Position numbers and translations under genes: made by a program. The notes beneath the pieces are model-generated. The model was not told where the DNA came from. It saw only the letters and a list, made by a program, of their open reading frames with translations, and searched no databases. From assembly GCF_045055655.1 (NCBI RefSeq), contig NZ_JBANFI010000004.1:124001-188000 (forward strand): a stretch of 64,000 nucleotides of DNA, written 5' to 3'. The stretch's first letter is position 1. The number at the start of each line of letters is the position of its first letter. This document shows, one piece after another, positions 25,529 to 34,018 of the stretch. The DNA is from Marinospirillum alkalitolerans. Its GTDB lineage: Bacteria > Pseudomonadota > Gammaproteobacteria > Pseudomonadales > Halomonadaceae.

Positions 25529-26426
25529 CCATCGCTCTATTTATTTGGCTGCACTTTTGCTGCTCTGTTTCGGCAACCAAGCCTATGCCGATCACCTCGC
25601 AGGACACCTACAATTTGTTCATGGTCAGGTCTCTATTCAGCGCCAAAACGAACAACTGATTGCCCGCAGAAGCATGGAAATACAAGTCCATGACATCATC
25701 CGTACCGAAGCAGCAAGCAGTGCTCAGCTACGTATGACAGATGGCAGTTTAGTTGCCATAAGACCAAGGAGTGAAATCAGCATCAGCAGCTACCGTTTTG
25801 AGCAGGAGGGAGAAGACCGCAACCACCTTGATCTCGCGCGCGGAAGCTTGCGTACAGTCACAGGCACTATTGGGCGCACACAACCAGAACAAATACAGAT
25901 CACCACACCTGTTGCCATCATGGGTATACGTGGCACAGATCTAGATATTTTTTTAACGAATCAATCAGTAGAAACTATGCAAGCATTTCTACGCGTCAAT
26001 TCAGGCGTTGGAATCATCACTGCAGCACAAAGCCAGCTTTTTGTCTCCGCTGGTCAAATCGCGCAAGCCAGCGCCGGGCAACCGCCACAAATCATTGATG
26101 CTTTACCTCCCCAGATACTGTTATTAGAAGACACAGAGGCCGATACACTCTTGGAAGTCATCCATCAATCTCAACCAGAAGAGATGCAGATGCCAACACC
26201 TGCAACCCCTCCTCAAGCAGAACCCAGCGCATCTCTTTTGCCTCCTCCTGCACAGCCTGAGCCTCTTCCTCCGCCAGAGCCAGAACCTGAGCCCATTCCT
26301 GAGCCAGAGCCAGAGCCTGAACCCATTCCTGAACCAGAGCCAGAGCCTGAACCCATTCCTGAACCAGAACCTATCTTGCCAGAGCCTGACCCCACCCGGG
26401 CCATTTTACGTGTCATCATCCAATAA
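25512..26426 (+). CDS. Periplasmic FecR-domain protein with Pro-Glu repeat tail
   Basis: This 304-residue protein has a signal peptide (about 1-26, cleavage after QAYA). A FecR domain follows (about 32-150: LQFVHGQVSIQR, DIIRTEAASSAQLRMTDGS, RGSLRTVTGTIG, TPVAIMGIRGTDLDI). The tail (about 225-290) is almost pure Pro/Glu with repeated PEPEPEPI. Unlike iron-transport FecR it has no inner-membrane anchor or cytoplasmic part and no partner sigma factor nearby, so it is probably a periplasmic binding or scaffold protein. The Pro-Glu rod could span peptidoglycan, as TonB-type rods do. The start overlaps the barrel gene by 17 bp, indicating coupling. Confidence 0.8.
   Translation: MTFLTNHRSIYLAALLLLCFGNQAYADHLAGHLQFVHGQVSIQRQNEQLIARRSMEIQVHDIIRTEAASSAQLRMTDGSLVAIRPRSEISISSYRFEQEGEDRNHLDLARGSLRTVTGTIGRTQPEQIQITTPVAIMGIRGTDLDIFLTNQSVETMQAFLRVNSGVGIITAAQSQLFVSAGQIAQASAGQPPQIIDALPPQILLLEDTEADTLLEVIHQSQPEEMQMPTPATPPQAEPSASLLPPPAQPEPLPPPEPEPEPIPEPEPEPEPIPEPEPEPEPIPEPEPILPEPDPTRAILRVIIQ
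26274..26363 (+). repeat. Three tandem 30-bp units inside the FecR-like gene
   Basis: The units at 26274-26303, 26304-26333 and 26334-26363 each encode PEPEPEPIPE. Units 2 and 3 are identical and unit 1 differs at two third-codon positions. A partial fourth follows. Such a tract can change length by slippage while staying in frame. Confidence 0.92.
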
Positions 26427-26440
26427 GTGAGGCCTGTGAT

Positions 26441-29107
26441 ATGCTCAAGCTACCTAATGCCATAGCATGCTGTGCCCTTATTCTGCTAACAGCCTGTGAC
26501 TTCTCAGACGATCATCACGGCTCTTCGCCTGAACGCGCTTATTTTCATCTCAGGGTCGATTTCCCGAGCAATCAAATCAGTCCTGCCTTTATTGATCCTC
26601 GCGCCGAAGCGATGATCATCGAGCTTTATCCCTGGCCTCACGCACCCTATGAAAGCATTATCACGGACACAGAACAGATCAACCTTTTCCAGACCTGCTT
26701 AGCTGAACTATCAGATAGCCAAAACTGCTCACTCAAACCTGGTGATCTACTGGCATCCGTGCAGCTCACAACACACCAAAACAACTGGTCAATCGACCTA
26801 GACACAGGCACTTATCTTCTTCAGGTTCAACAGCTTGCAGAAGCCAACAACCCATCTTCTCGCTTTTCTGTCACCACCAGCCTGCTCAATCTCGCTGCGG
26901 GCCAAAACAATGTGGTGATCAATCTCACTGCTGGGCGCTGGCAGTTTGCAACGCCGATCGAACTCCAGCTACTGGGCCAAGGGCGGCCTTTTGATCTGCT
27001 CACAGAGTATTTTCCAGGTGCTGAAAGCAATCGCCCAGGCTTAAGTAGCTATACAAGCTGGACAAGCGAGCTCACTTGGATACTCGACTCACGTTCCGAG
27101 TATGCGGAATCGCACCCACCAACGACTGCTGCCGTTGCGCTAGGGCTGGCCATCGATGATGTTAATTTTAGCTTTAACCCAGTGAAGCTTCATGCATTAC
27201 ACCTAACGGGTGAGCAAGGTTTACAAGGCTGGCAGCAACTGGTCATGGGCACGCAAAGTGAAGATGAGCTGAGCCTTTACTATGGCAGCAATACAGGCGA
27301 GAGCCTGCCAGCAAACCTATTAACCTGGCGACTCAATACACCTTCAGCCATCACCTTTGAGACCCAGCAAAATGGCACGCCCTTCTACTTCCATCATCAC
27401 TGGCAGAGAATAGAGGAGTTCGAGGGTCCTTTTCATGGCCAGATGGGGGTCAGATCCCCTAGTCAGTTAAGGCAAGCCTATACTCAAGGGCTGAATCAAA
27501 CTCACCTCAGTTTAGGTGAGCTGGTTGTGCAAAAAACACCCAACTCTGAGTCTCGAGGATATCAAGCTGGCATCTTCTTTTTAACTCCTGAAACCTTAGG
27601 CAGTCTTTCTTTGCGCGCGCTGGCTGGTGATTCAGGAGAAATCATCACCGCTGATGGAGGCTATGTTTTTCAACAGCAAGATGAAGAAGACTTAGGCAGT
27701 GGCATCAGCAGACTTAACCTCGATGTCCGCCTAGAAGAACTGTTTATTGATCCTGAGTTTCCACCAGGGCAGCCACCCCTGACACAGATGATCAATGCCA
27801 ATACGATCCACGGCACCTTGGTTGAGTTTGTTCATTTTCGTGATTCTGAAGCCGACCCTTTATCAGAGTACCTTGGTGTAGCCTTCCCTAGCTTCGCGAC
27901 GCTCGCGCCTGACCATACAGGGACAGAACGCGACTCCATTCAGCAGCGTGTACTTCGTCATCTTAGCGGCCAAGCTCGCCCAGGTGAAATCGTTGCAGCC
28001 AGCCAAATGAGCAGCAGCGGCTGTTATACCTACTATGACCGCAGAATCAGGATCGAGCAGAACTATGGGATCAACCCAGACACCCAGCGCTGGGAAGCAG
28101 ATGGCAGTGAGCAGATTGATGAAACACACATCAGCAGTCTGCCTCCTGATGCCTATGAAACAGAAGCGGGACGCGTGTGCCTCCATCCCTTTACGCTGAC
28201 TGCGACACCTCTTAGTTCACCTATTGGGATGATCCAACCTTTGGCGACAGACATCGCGCCTATCACGCAAGATACTGCGGCGCAGCTTGCTTTTGAGGTG
28301 ATCGATGTTAATGGTGACAACCTAAAAACCTTTCATACCCTTGCCGAGCTGATTCTATTTGTCATGGAAGAAGATATTTGCAGCTCAGGTCAGACAGTGA
28401 TGGAGTCTCTCGGCTCACAAGAACTGCTTCGCCGTATTCAGTTTAATGCCTGTATTTTAAAGCCTGACTTTGGCGGACCTTGGTCCAATAACCAGCTTGA
28501 TGGTGAGATACGTGTACGGGCTGCCGCGTGGCCGAGCAACCCCGAACCCGAACCTGTTCTCATGCGCATCGAAAGCCTAGATCTCACTCAAACAGCACCA
28601 GATAACGCTCGCACCCAATTGCAAGGGCGCTTTGAAGCGACGCACCAAGCTGGTGAACCCACACTCAGCTATCTCAGTGGTGCCTATTTCAGCATGCGGC
28701 TCTTAAACGCTCAACAGCCCATGTGGCAAAGCTGGCAGCATTTTCACTGGGACCTAAGTGAAACAGTGACAATGGGAAGCTTGCATCCACGTCGACCAAG
28801 GTATTATTTAGGCCGCAACCAGCCACTTGCCGAGCATGGCGGCGCCTTCGCTGTCACGACGCTTGCGCCTTTTATGGGTAACGAGCCCGCTCCTTTCAGG
28901 CCAGAATCAGGCCAAGTCAGCGTGGAAGGCGCAGAAAAAACCTGGATGGAGGTCACCCTCAGCAGCGGCGATATCATCCAGATACAAGGGCATCTCATCA
29001 CGGAGAACGGATTGCAAAACTGTCAGCTCTCGAGCGATTGGGATGCACTGAACAGCCAATTTGATGCTAATCCACCAGCATTAAGCTGGAGCTGCAACCC
29101 ACTTTAA
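26441..29107 (+). CDS. Very large lipoprotein of unknown function
   Basis: This 888-residue protein has a lipoprotein signal (lipobox LTAC, lipidated Cys19). The rest is predicted beta-rich with no recognised domain. I see no catalytic motif; Cys residues are few (for example around QTCLAEL and QNCSLKPG, and a C-terminal pair in NCQLSSD and WSCNPL) and may form disulfides. The residue after Cys19 is Asp, which in enterobacteria retains lipoproteins in the inner membrane; whether that rule holds here is unknown. It is the third gene of the barrel-FecR-lipoprotein operon, 15 nt after the FecR stop. It may be the cargo of the barrel protein. That role is inference. Confidence 0.7.
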   Translation: MLKLPNAIACCALILLTACDFSDDHHGSSPERAYFHLRVDFPSNQISPAFIDPRAEAMIIELYPWPHAPYESIITDTEQINLFQTCLAELSDSQNCSLKPGDLLASVQLTTHQNNWSIDLDTGTYLLQVQQLAEANNPSSRFSVTTSLLNLAAGQNNVVINLTAGRWQFATPIELQLLGQGRPFDLLTEYFPGAESNRPGLSSYTSWTSELTWILDSRSEYAESHPPTTAAVALGLAIDDVNFSFNPVKLHALHLTGEQGLQGWQQLVMGTQSEDELSLYYGSNTGESLPANLLTWRLNTPSAITFETQQNGTPFYFHHHWQRIEEFEGPFHGQMGVRSPSQLRQAYTQGLNQTHLSLGELVVQKTPNSESRGYQAGIFFLTPETLGSLSLRALAGDSGEIITADGGYVFQQQDEEDLGSGISRLNLDVRLEELFIDPEFPPGQPPLTQMINANTIHGTLVEFVHFRDSEADPLSEYLGVAFPSFATLAPDHTGTERDSIQQRVLRHLSGQARPGEIVAASQMSSSGCYTYYDRRIRIEQNYGINPDTQRWEADGSEQIDETHISSLPPDAYETEAGRVCLHPFTLTATPLSSPIGMIQPLATDIAPITQDTAAQLAFEVIDVNGDNLKTFHTLAELILFVMEEDICSSGQTVMESLGSQELLRRIQFNACILKPDFGGPWSNNQLDGEIRVRAAAWPSNPEPEPVLMRIESLDLTQTAPDNARTQLQGRFEATHQAGEPTLSYLSGAYFSMRLLNAQQPMWQSWQHFHWDLSETVTMGSLHPRRPRYYLGRNQPLAEHGGAFAVTTLAPFMGNEPAPFRPESGQVSVEGAEKTWMEVTLSSGDIIQIQGHLITENGLQNCQLSSDWDALNSQFDANPPALSWSCNPL

Positions 29108-29436
29108 CACGCCCTTAAAGCGGCGTTATCAAGGATCCAAATCAGCAGGGCCAGCAAACCTAGCCCTGCTGCACCCAGTGCCACCCATTTGAGCCAATCC
29201 CACGAAAAACCAGTAGCCGTGCGAACCACCACCTCGCGTTTATCGGTGCGCAGGCCTTCTTTTTCCATCTCGATTTGCGTGGCCGCTTCGATTAACAGCT
29301 TCACATCAGGCGCAGCACGTTCGATTAAATATTCAGCGGCGGCCTTCCAGTTAGGATTGCGTTTACCCGTACGCAAAGTGCGTAAAGCCGAGCCGGAGGA
29401 AGTAAAAGTGGGGGTATAGCCTGATTGTTCTGACAT
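29104..29436 (-). CDS. Small C-terminally anchored membrane protein, unknown function
   Basis: This 110-residue protein has a soluble, charged N-terminal part (residues 1-75) and a single hydrophobic segment near the C-terminus (WLKWVALGAAGLGLLALLIW), giving a tail-anchored topology with the bulk in the cytoplasm. I do not recognise a family. Its stop codon overlaps that of the convergent lipoprotein gene by 4 bp, and tatD lies 68 bp upstream on the same strand. It may simply be co-transcribed with the menA-tatD genes. Confidence 0.65.
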   Translation of the reverse strand: MSEQSGYTPTFTSSGSALRTLRTGKRNPNWKAAAEYLIERAAPDVKLLIEAATQIEMEKEGLRTDKREVVVRTATGFSWDWLKWVALGAAGLGLLALLIWILDNAALRAC

Positions 29437-29504
29437 AGTGGCATTGATCCTTCTGATCCAAGCACAAACAAAAGCAGGATTGTGACCAACAGAGGTGGGA
29501 GTGT

Positions 29505-30302
29505 CTAGTCGAAGAAGAGTTGATCCACCTTCTGCTCGACCAATGCGGCCAAAACGGAAGCTGGCTCAGAACGCAAAGCAGCCCAGCAATCCAGAACCCG
29601 CACCAGCTGCGCGGGGGTATTGATCTGACCCTGAAAGCCACATAGCGGCATATCTGGGCTATCGGTTTCGAGCAGAAAGGCACTGGCGGGCAAGGTGGTG
29701 GCCACACGGCGTAGTTTTTGCGCGCGCGGATAGGTCAGGGCGCCGCCCAAGCCGAGCGAAAAGCCTAGATCCACCAGCTGTTGCGCCTGCTGCACACTGC
29801 CACTAAAAGCATGAATCAGCCCCGCACGCGGTAAGGCAGCGCGGCGCAAACGCTGAATCACACGATCCAGTGCCTGGCGCACATGAAGCACCACGGGAAG
29901 ATCATAGCGCTTGGCTAACGCCAGCTGCGCATCCAAAAAAGACCACTGGCGCGCTTCTTGAGCTTGGAGTGCTGGCGTTGAGAGATCAATCCCTATCTCA
30001 CCAATCGCGACCAAGCGCGTCGCTGGTGTGCGCGCTTTTTGCGCCTGAATCAACTGATCGAGAGCCTGCAAATCCGATTGCTGATGTGTCGCCACCCAAT
30101 AAGGGTGCAGACCCAAGCAGACCCAGCAATCTTGGTGCTGCTGCGCGAGATCAAGCAGACGCGGCCAATAGATGGCCTGCGTGGCAGGCAGAATAAAGCG
30201 CCTCACTCCGAGCGCACGTGCTTGATCCAATAACAGCGCCCGCTCTGCATCAAAAATAGGGAAGTCGAGGTGGCAATGGGCATCGGTGATGCAAAGCCCC
30301 AT
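29505..30302 (-). CDS. TatD-family metal-dependent nuclease
   Basis: TatD-type hydrolases are TIM-barrel metal-dependent DNases. The 265-residue protein has the metal ligands in order: DAHCHLDF (residues 8-15), GEIGID, VVLHVRQ, IHAFSGS and LLETDSPDMPL. It is closest in feel to the YjjV subgroup of TatD paralogues. The start codon lies immediately after the stop of the upstream prenyltransferase gene, so the two are co-transcribed. Confidence 0.9.
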   Translation of the reverse strand: MGLCITDAHCHLDFPIFDAERALLLDQARALGVRRFILPATQAIYWPRLLDLAQQHQDCWVCLGLHPYWVATHQQSDLQALDQLIQAQKARTPATRLVAIGEIGIDLSTPALQAQEARQWSFLDAQLALAKRYDLPVVLHVRQALDRVIQRLRRAALPRAGLIHAFSGSVQQAQQLVDLGFSLGLGGALTYPRAQKLRRVATTLPASAFLLETDSPDMPLCGFQGQINTPAQLVRVLDCWAALRSEPASVLAALVEQKVDQLFFD

Positions 30303-31223
30303 CTATTGCCCTCCAATCAATAGCCAGCCGACCAGCTGCAACAGGCCAAAGCCCGCCATTAAGCGGCCCGTCAACGGGGGAAGCGCAAGGCGGGCTTGGG
30401 CGTCCGCTTTTAATAGCTGTAAGGGACGCAGCGCCAGCGGTAGCGCCAACCAAGGCAGCAACTGCGGCCAGCCCCAGCCAAGCAGGAAAAAGAGCAGTGG
30501 CAGAAGAAACGCCAGCGCCATAAGAAAACGGTATAAATAACAGACGGGAGTAAAACCCAGCCGAACGGCCAATGTGCGCTGCCCTTCTTGCTGATCAAGA
30601 TGATAATCACGCAGTTCATTGGCCAGTAACAGCAGAGACACCAGCGTGCTGATCGGTAAGGACAGCCACAGCACCTGCCAGCTCAGCGTACCGGCCATCA
30701 CATAGTAGGCCCCTTGCACCATCAGCACCCCCATCAGGAAAAAAACCGCCACGGCCCCAAGGCCACGACGCTTAAAATCCAAGGGAGGCTGAGCATAGGA
30801 GAAGACGCCAATCACACCGATCACACCGATCCAAATCAGTAGCGGACCAGAGAGGAAGACCAGGATCAAGCCAAGCAGCACGCCCAGCACAATCGCCACC
30901 AAGCCATAGTTAAAATTCAGCGCAATACTGCGACTGATTTTGTGCTGCTGCTCGGGTGTCAGATGACCATAGCGCTCGGCCACCAGTTCACGATCGCCAT
31001 AATCATTGATCAGATTGACACCGGCTTGAAGCAACAAGCTAGCCGCTAAAGTCAGGGCAGCAAGCAGCCAAGGCGAACTGGCGGCCGACCAGCCAAGCGC
31101 CAGACCCAGACTGCTGCTCATACTGGCTACCACCAAGGAAAAGGGGCGCAAGGCCCCTAGGAAACGATATTTGCTCACTGACCAGAGCTGATGGAAGGCT
31201 TGGGCTGAATGCACGCGACTCAC
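30303..31223 (-). CDS. UbiA-superfamily prenyltransferase, MenA-like
   Basis: This 306-residue inner-membrane enzyme has about eight hydrophobic segments and the two Asp-rich prenyl-diphosphate motifs of the family: NLINDYGDRE (about 72-81) and NELRDYHLDQQEGQRTLAVR (about 200-220). The second with TLAVRLG fits MenA, which attaches the isoprenoid to dihydroxynaphthoate in menaquinone synthesis. No other men gene is in the window, so the aromatic substrate is uncertain. The start is GTG with AGGAG upstream. Confidence 0.82.
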   Translation of the reverse strand: MSRVHSAQAFHQLWSVSKYRFLGALRPFSLVVASMSSSLGLALGWSAASSPWLLAALTLAASLLLQAGVNLINDYGDRELVAERYGHLTPEQQHKISRSIALNFNYGLVAIVLGVLLGLILVFLSGPLLIWIGVIGVIGVFSYAQPPLDFKRRGLGAVAVFFLMGVLMVQGAYYVMAGTLSWQVLWLSLPISTLVSLLLLANELRDYHLDQQEGQRTLAVRLGFTPVCYLYRFLMALAFLLPLLFFLLGWGWPQLLPWLALPLALRPLQLLKADAQARLALPPLTGRLMAGFGLLQLVGWLLIGGQ

Positions 31224-31270
31224 TGGAACTCCTGTTGACTGATGGACGCCAGAGAGACCGTGCGTCCAGT

Positions 31271-32647
31271 TTAGGCTAAATCACGCATAATCAGCGCATA
31301 TTGCAGATCATGATCACTCAATGCCTCACCAGGCAGTGGCAGACGCACAAAGTAGCCTGTCCCTGGTGCGGTCTCAAGTGCTTGACCATTTTTACTGTTT
31401 TCTAAGCCATCAAGCTGGAAACGGCGGTTACCCGAGGGTGTCATCAATTCGAGCGTATCACCGCGTTCAAATTTATTCTTCACCTCTACATCGACCCAGC
31501 CTTCACGACTTTGGCCCAGCACCTGGGCAACGAACTGCTGATTTTGGCCGACGGAATTGCCGGTTTCATAATTCTGATACTCATCGTGCACATGGCGGCG
31601 ATAGAAGCCTTCGGTATAGCCACGATGCGCCATATTCTCCAGTGCATCCATTAAATCCATATTAAAGGGACGCCCAGCAACAGCATCATCAATCGCACGA
31701 CGATAAACCTGTGCTGTTCGCGCCACATAATAGTGGCTCTTGGTGCGACCTTCAATTTTGAGCGAATCGACGCCCATTTTAGCAAGACGCTCGACGTGCT
31801 GCACTGCACGCAGATCTTTGGAGTTCATAATATAGGTGCCATGCTCATCTTCATAGATGGGCATAAACTCACCAGGACGGTTGGCTTCTTCAATCAGCGC
31901 GGAGAGTTCTTGCTGCCCCTCGCTGCCGCCAGCGGTTTTGCTTCCGGCACTAGGGCCTTGATCCGGTGTCCAGATGCCCTGTTTTTCTGCCTCAGCCAGA
32001 GGGATCAGATCGCCCGAATCATTGGTGGTGGTATTCACCGTGTTGTACTTCCAACGACAGGCATTGGTGCAGGTGCCCTGATTGGGGTCACGATGGTTAA
32101 AATAACCCGAGAGCAGGCAGCGGCCTGAGTAGGCAATACACAAAGCGCCATGAACAAAGGTTTCCAGCTCGGTTTCTGGGCACTCTTGACGAATTTCTTC
32201 AATTTCTTCAAGCGACAGCTCACGCGACAGAATGATGCGCTTGACCCCCATCTTGGCCCAGAACTTGACCGCCGCAAAGTTGACCACGTTGGCCTGCACT
32301 GAAAGATGGATGACCTGATCTGGCCACTTCTCGCGCACCATCATGATCAACCCAGGATCAGACATGATCAGCGCATCTGGCTGCATCTCAATCACTGGCG
32401 CCATATCTTGCAGGTAGGTCTTGACCTTCGCATTGTGTGGCGCGATATTGCTCGCCACAAAAAACAGCTTGCCGCGATCATGTGCGTACTGAATACCCTC
32501 GCCAAGCTTATCGAGTTTAAAATCGTTATTGCGCACACGCAGGCTATAGCGTGGCTGACCGGCATAAACCGCATCCGCACCATAGGCGAAGGCATACTGC
32601 ATATTACGGAAGGTACCGGCAGGAGAAAGAAGTTCGGGTGCTTTCAT
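31271..32647 (-). CDS. trhP: tRNA uridine hydroxylation protein TrhP (U32 peptidase-like, YegQ)
   Basis: TrhP/YegQ is needed for prephenate-dependent 5-hydroxylation of wobble uridine (ho5U34) in tRNA. The 458-residue product begins MKAPELLSPAGTFRNM and contains the U32 signature ETFVHGALCIAYSGRCLLS and the conserved NQGTCTNACRWKYN cysteines. The start at 32647 matches the family N-terminus; the longer frame to 32704 adds unrelated residues. A Ser/Gly/Glu-rich stretch at about 225-260 looks like a lineage-specific loop. Confidence 0.92.
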   Translation of the reverse strand: MKAPELLSPAGTFRNMQYAFAYGADAVYAGQPRYSLRVRNNDFKLDKLGEGIQYAHDRGKLFFVASNIAPHNAKVKTYLQDMAPVIEMQPDALIMSDPGLIMMVREKWPDQVIHLSVQANVVNFAAVKFWAKMGVKRIILSRELSLEEIEEIRQECPETELETFVHGALCIAYSGRCLLSGYFNHRDPNQGTCTNACRWKYNTVNTTTNDSGDLIPLAEAEKQGIWTPDQGPSAGSKTAGGSEGQQELSALIEEANRPGEFMPIYEDEHGTYIMNSKDLRAVQHVERLAKMGVDSLKIEGRTKSHYYVARTAQVYRRAIDDAVAGRPFNMDLMDALENMAHRGYTEGFYRRHVHDEYQNYETGNSVGQNQQFVAQVLGQSREGWVDVEVKNKFERGDTLELMTPSGNRRFQLDGLENSKNGQALETAPGTGYFVRLPLPGEALSDHDLQYALIMRDLA

Positions 32648-32777
32648 GAATTGAGAAAACCTGTAAAGTAGAAGCGCCGTTGAGAACAGCTGGCACCGAC
32701 TCAAAGCCGAGAAAAGGCTTGGCCGCGCCGCTTAAAGAATTACCCGAGTATTTAACTAGGTTAAGCAATATTCTAGC

Positions 32778-33095
32778 ATGATTACCCTACAGAAAAACAC
32801 ACCCCAACCTGCCGAAACACCGACTTCTCTCAACTGTCGCGCTGGATGCGGAGCCTGCTGTATCGCGCCTTCGATCTCGAGCCCTCTCCCCAAGATGCCG
32901 CAAGGCAAGCCAGCGGGTGTGCGCTGCGCCCATCTTGATATCAACAACCTGTGCGAACTCTTTGGTCTGCCAGAGCGGCCTGCGGTCTGCCTTGATTTTC
33001 AATTTGATGCCACCCTTTGCGGCGAGAAACGCGAACAAGCCCTTGAGCAGCTCCTGTGGTTAGAAGACTCTACGCGTCTGGATGCCGCTGGCTAG
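32778..33095 (+). CDS. YkgJ-family cysteine-cluster protein
   Basis: This small 105-residue protein has the CxxxCC/CxxC cluster typical of the YkgJ (UPF0153) family: NCRAGCGACCIAPSISS near residues 19-35, then GVRCAHLD, LCELFG, PAVCLDF and TLCGEKREQA. These are candidate zinc or Fe-S ligands; the function of the family is not established. It is divergent from trhP and lies upstream of yccA. Repeat copy C begins six bases after the stop. Confidence 0.9.
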   Translation: MITLQKNTPQPAETPTSLNCRAGCGACCIAPSISSPLPKMPQGKPAGVRCAHLDINNLCELFGLPERPAVCLDFQFDATLCGEKREQALEQLLWLEDSTRLDAAG

Positions 33096-33101
33096 GACGC
33101 C

Positions 33102-33168
33102 TCTGATTCACTATTGCGCTATTTCACTTATTGCGCTTGGTGATACTGCGCTGATGACATTGATCAGT
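33102..33168. repeat. Dispersed palindromic repeat, copy C (degenerate, with internal duplication)
   Basis: The ends TCTGATTCAC and ATTGATCAG are degenerate versions of the family termini, in the same orientation as copy B. CACTATTGCGCT and CACTTATTGCGCT are adjacent near-duplicates, so the TTGCGCT half is repeated. TTGGTGATACTGCGCTGATG matches the core of B. Confidence 0.75.
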
Positions 33169-33347
33169 CTATCCCTAGGAAACTCTCGCGCCGATGCAGG
33201 TTCTAAAAATCGTGGCTCAGCTTTTGCCTCTGCGACAAGAGTTTTGCCTCAGCTAGAAAATTACGGTAAATTGCTTCACCTTGGATGCAGTCGCGCACTT
33301 TGGGCGCTGATCTGGCCACCCTTGGATTGATCATCAGGAGTAAGACC

Positions 33348-34007
33348 ATGCATGACCATCTCACCTCTTCAACCGCTCAGTCACAAGCACTGAGTGCTCA
33401 GGCGCATAAGGTCCTGCGCAATACCTACATGCTGCTGGGTATGACTCTGGCGTTTAGTGCGCTGGCCGCCTTCTTCTCTATGGCGACTGGCTTGCGCTTG
33501 AATATTTTCGTCTTTTTCATCGGTGCCTATGGCCTAATGTTCTTGACACACAAGCTGGCCGATTCTCCTTGGGGTCTGCTGACCACCTTCGGCTTCACTG
33601 GTTTTATGGGCCTATCCTTAGGGCCGATTTTGAATGCCTATCTGGGCGCAGGCATGGGGCATGTTGTGATGTCAGCCTTGGGCATGACCGCGCTGGTGTT
33701 CTTCGGCTTGTCTGCCTTTGCACTGACCACCAAAAAAGACTTTAGCTTTATGGGCAAGTTCTTGATGGTCGGCGGCCTAGTGCTGATCGCCGGTGTCATT
33801 GCCAACCTGCTCCTTGGCTTGCAAGGTCTGCAGCTGGCCATCAGCGCTGGCTTTGTGATCTTCTCTTCTGCACTGATTCTGTGGCAGACCAGCGAGATCG
33901 TGCACGGCGGCGAGACCAACTATATTCGCGCCACAGTGACGCTGTTTGTCTCTATCTATAACCTCTTCCTCAGCCTGCTCTCCTTGCTCGGCCTGAGCAA
34001 CGACTAA
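33348..34007 (+). CDS. yccA: Bax-inhibitor-1-family membrane protein YccA
   Basis: YccA is a seven-helix inner-membrane protein that modulates the FtsH protease in E. coli. The 219-residue length is the same as the E. coli protein, and the hydrophobic pattern and motifs such as VFFGLSAFALTTKKDFSFMG and ETNYIRATVTLFVSIYNLF are typical. AGGAG lies 7 nt before the ATG at 33348. It is followed by tusDCBE, an arrangement found in other gammaproteobacteria. Confidence 0.93.
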   Translation: MHDHLTSSTAQSQALSAQAHKVLRNTYMLLGMTLAFSALAAFFSMATGLRLNIFVFFIGAYGLMFLTHKLADSPWGLLTTFGFTGFMGLSLGPILNAYLGAGMGHVVMSALGMTALVFFGLSAFALTTKKDFSFMGKFLMVGGLVLIAGVIANLLLGLQGLQLAISAGFVIFSSALILWQTSEIVHGGETNYIRATVTLFVSIYNLFLSLLSLLGLSND

Positions 34008-34018
34008 GCCCCTGCACT

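Noticed and set aside
32648..32704. Longer trhP frame starting at 32704
   Set aside because: The added residues do not resemble the family, whose N-terminus aligns with the methionine at 32647.
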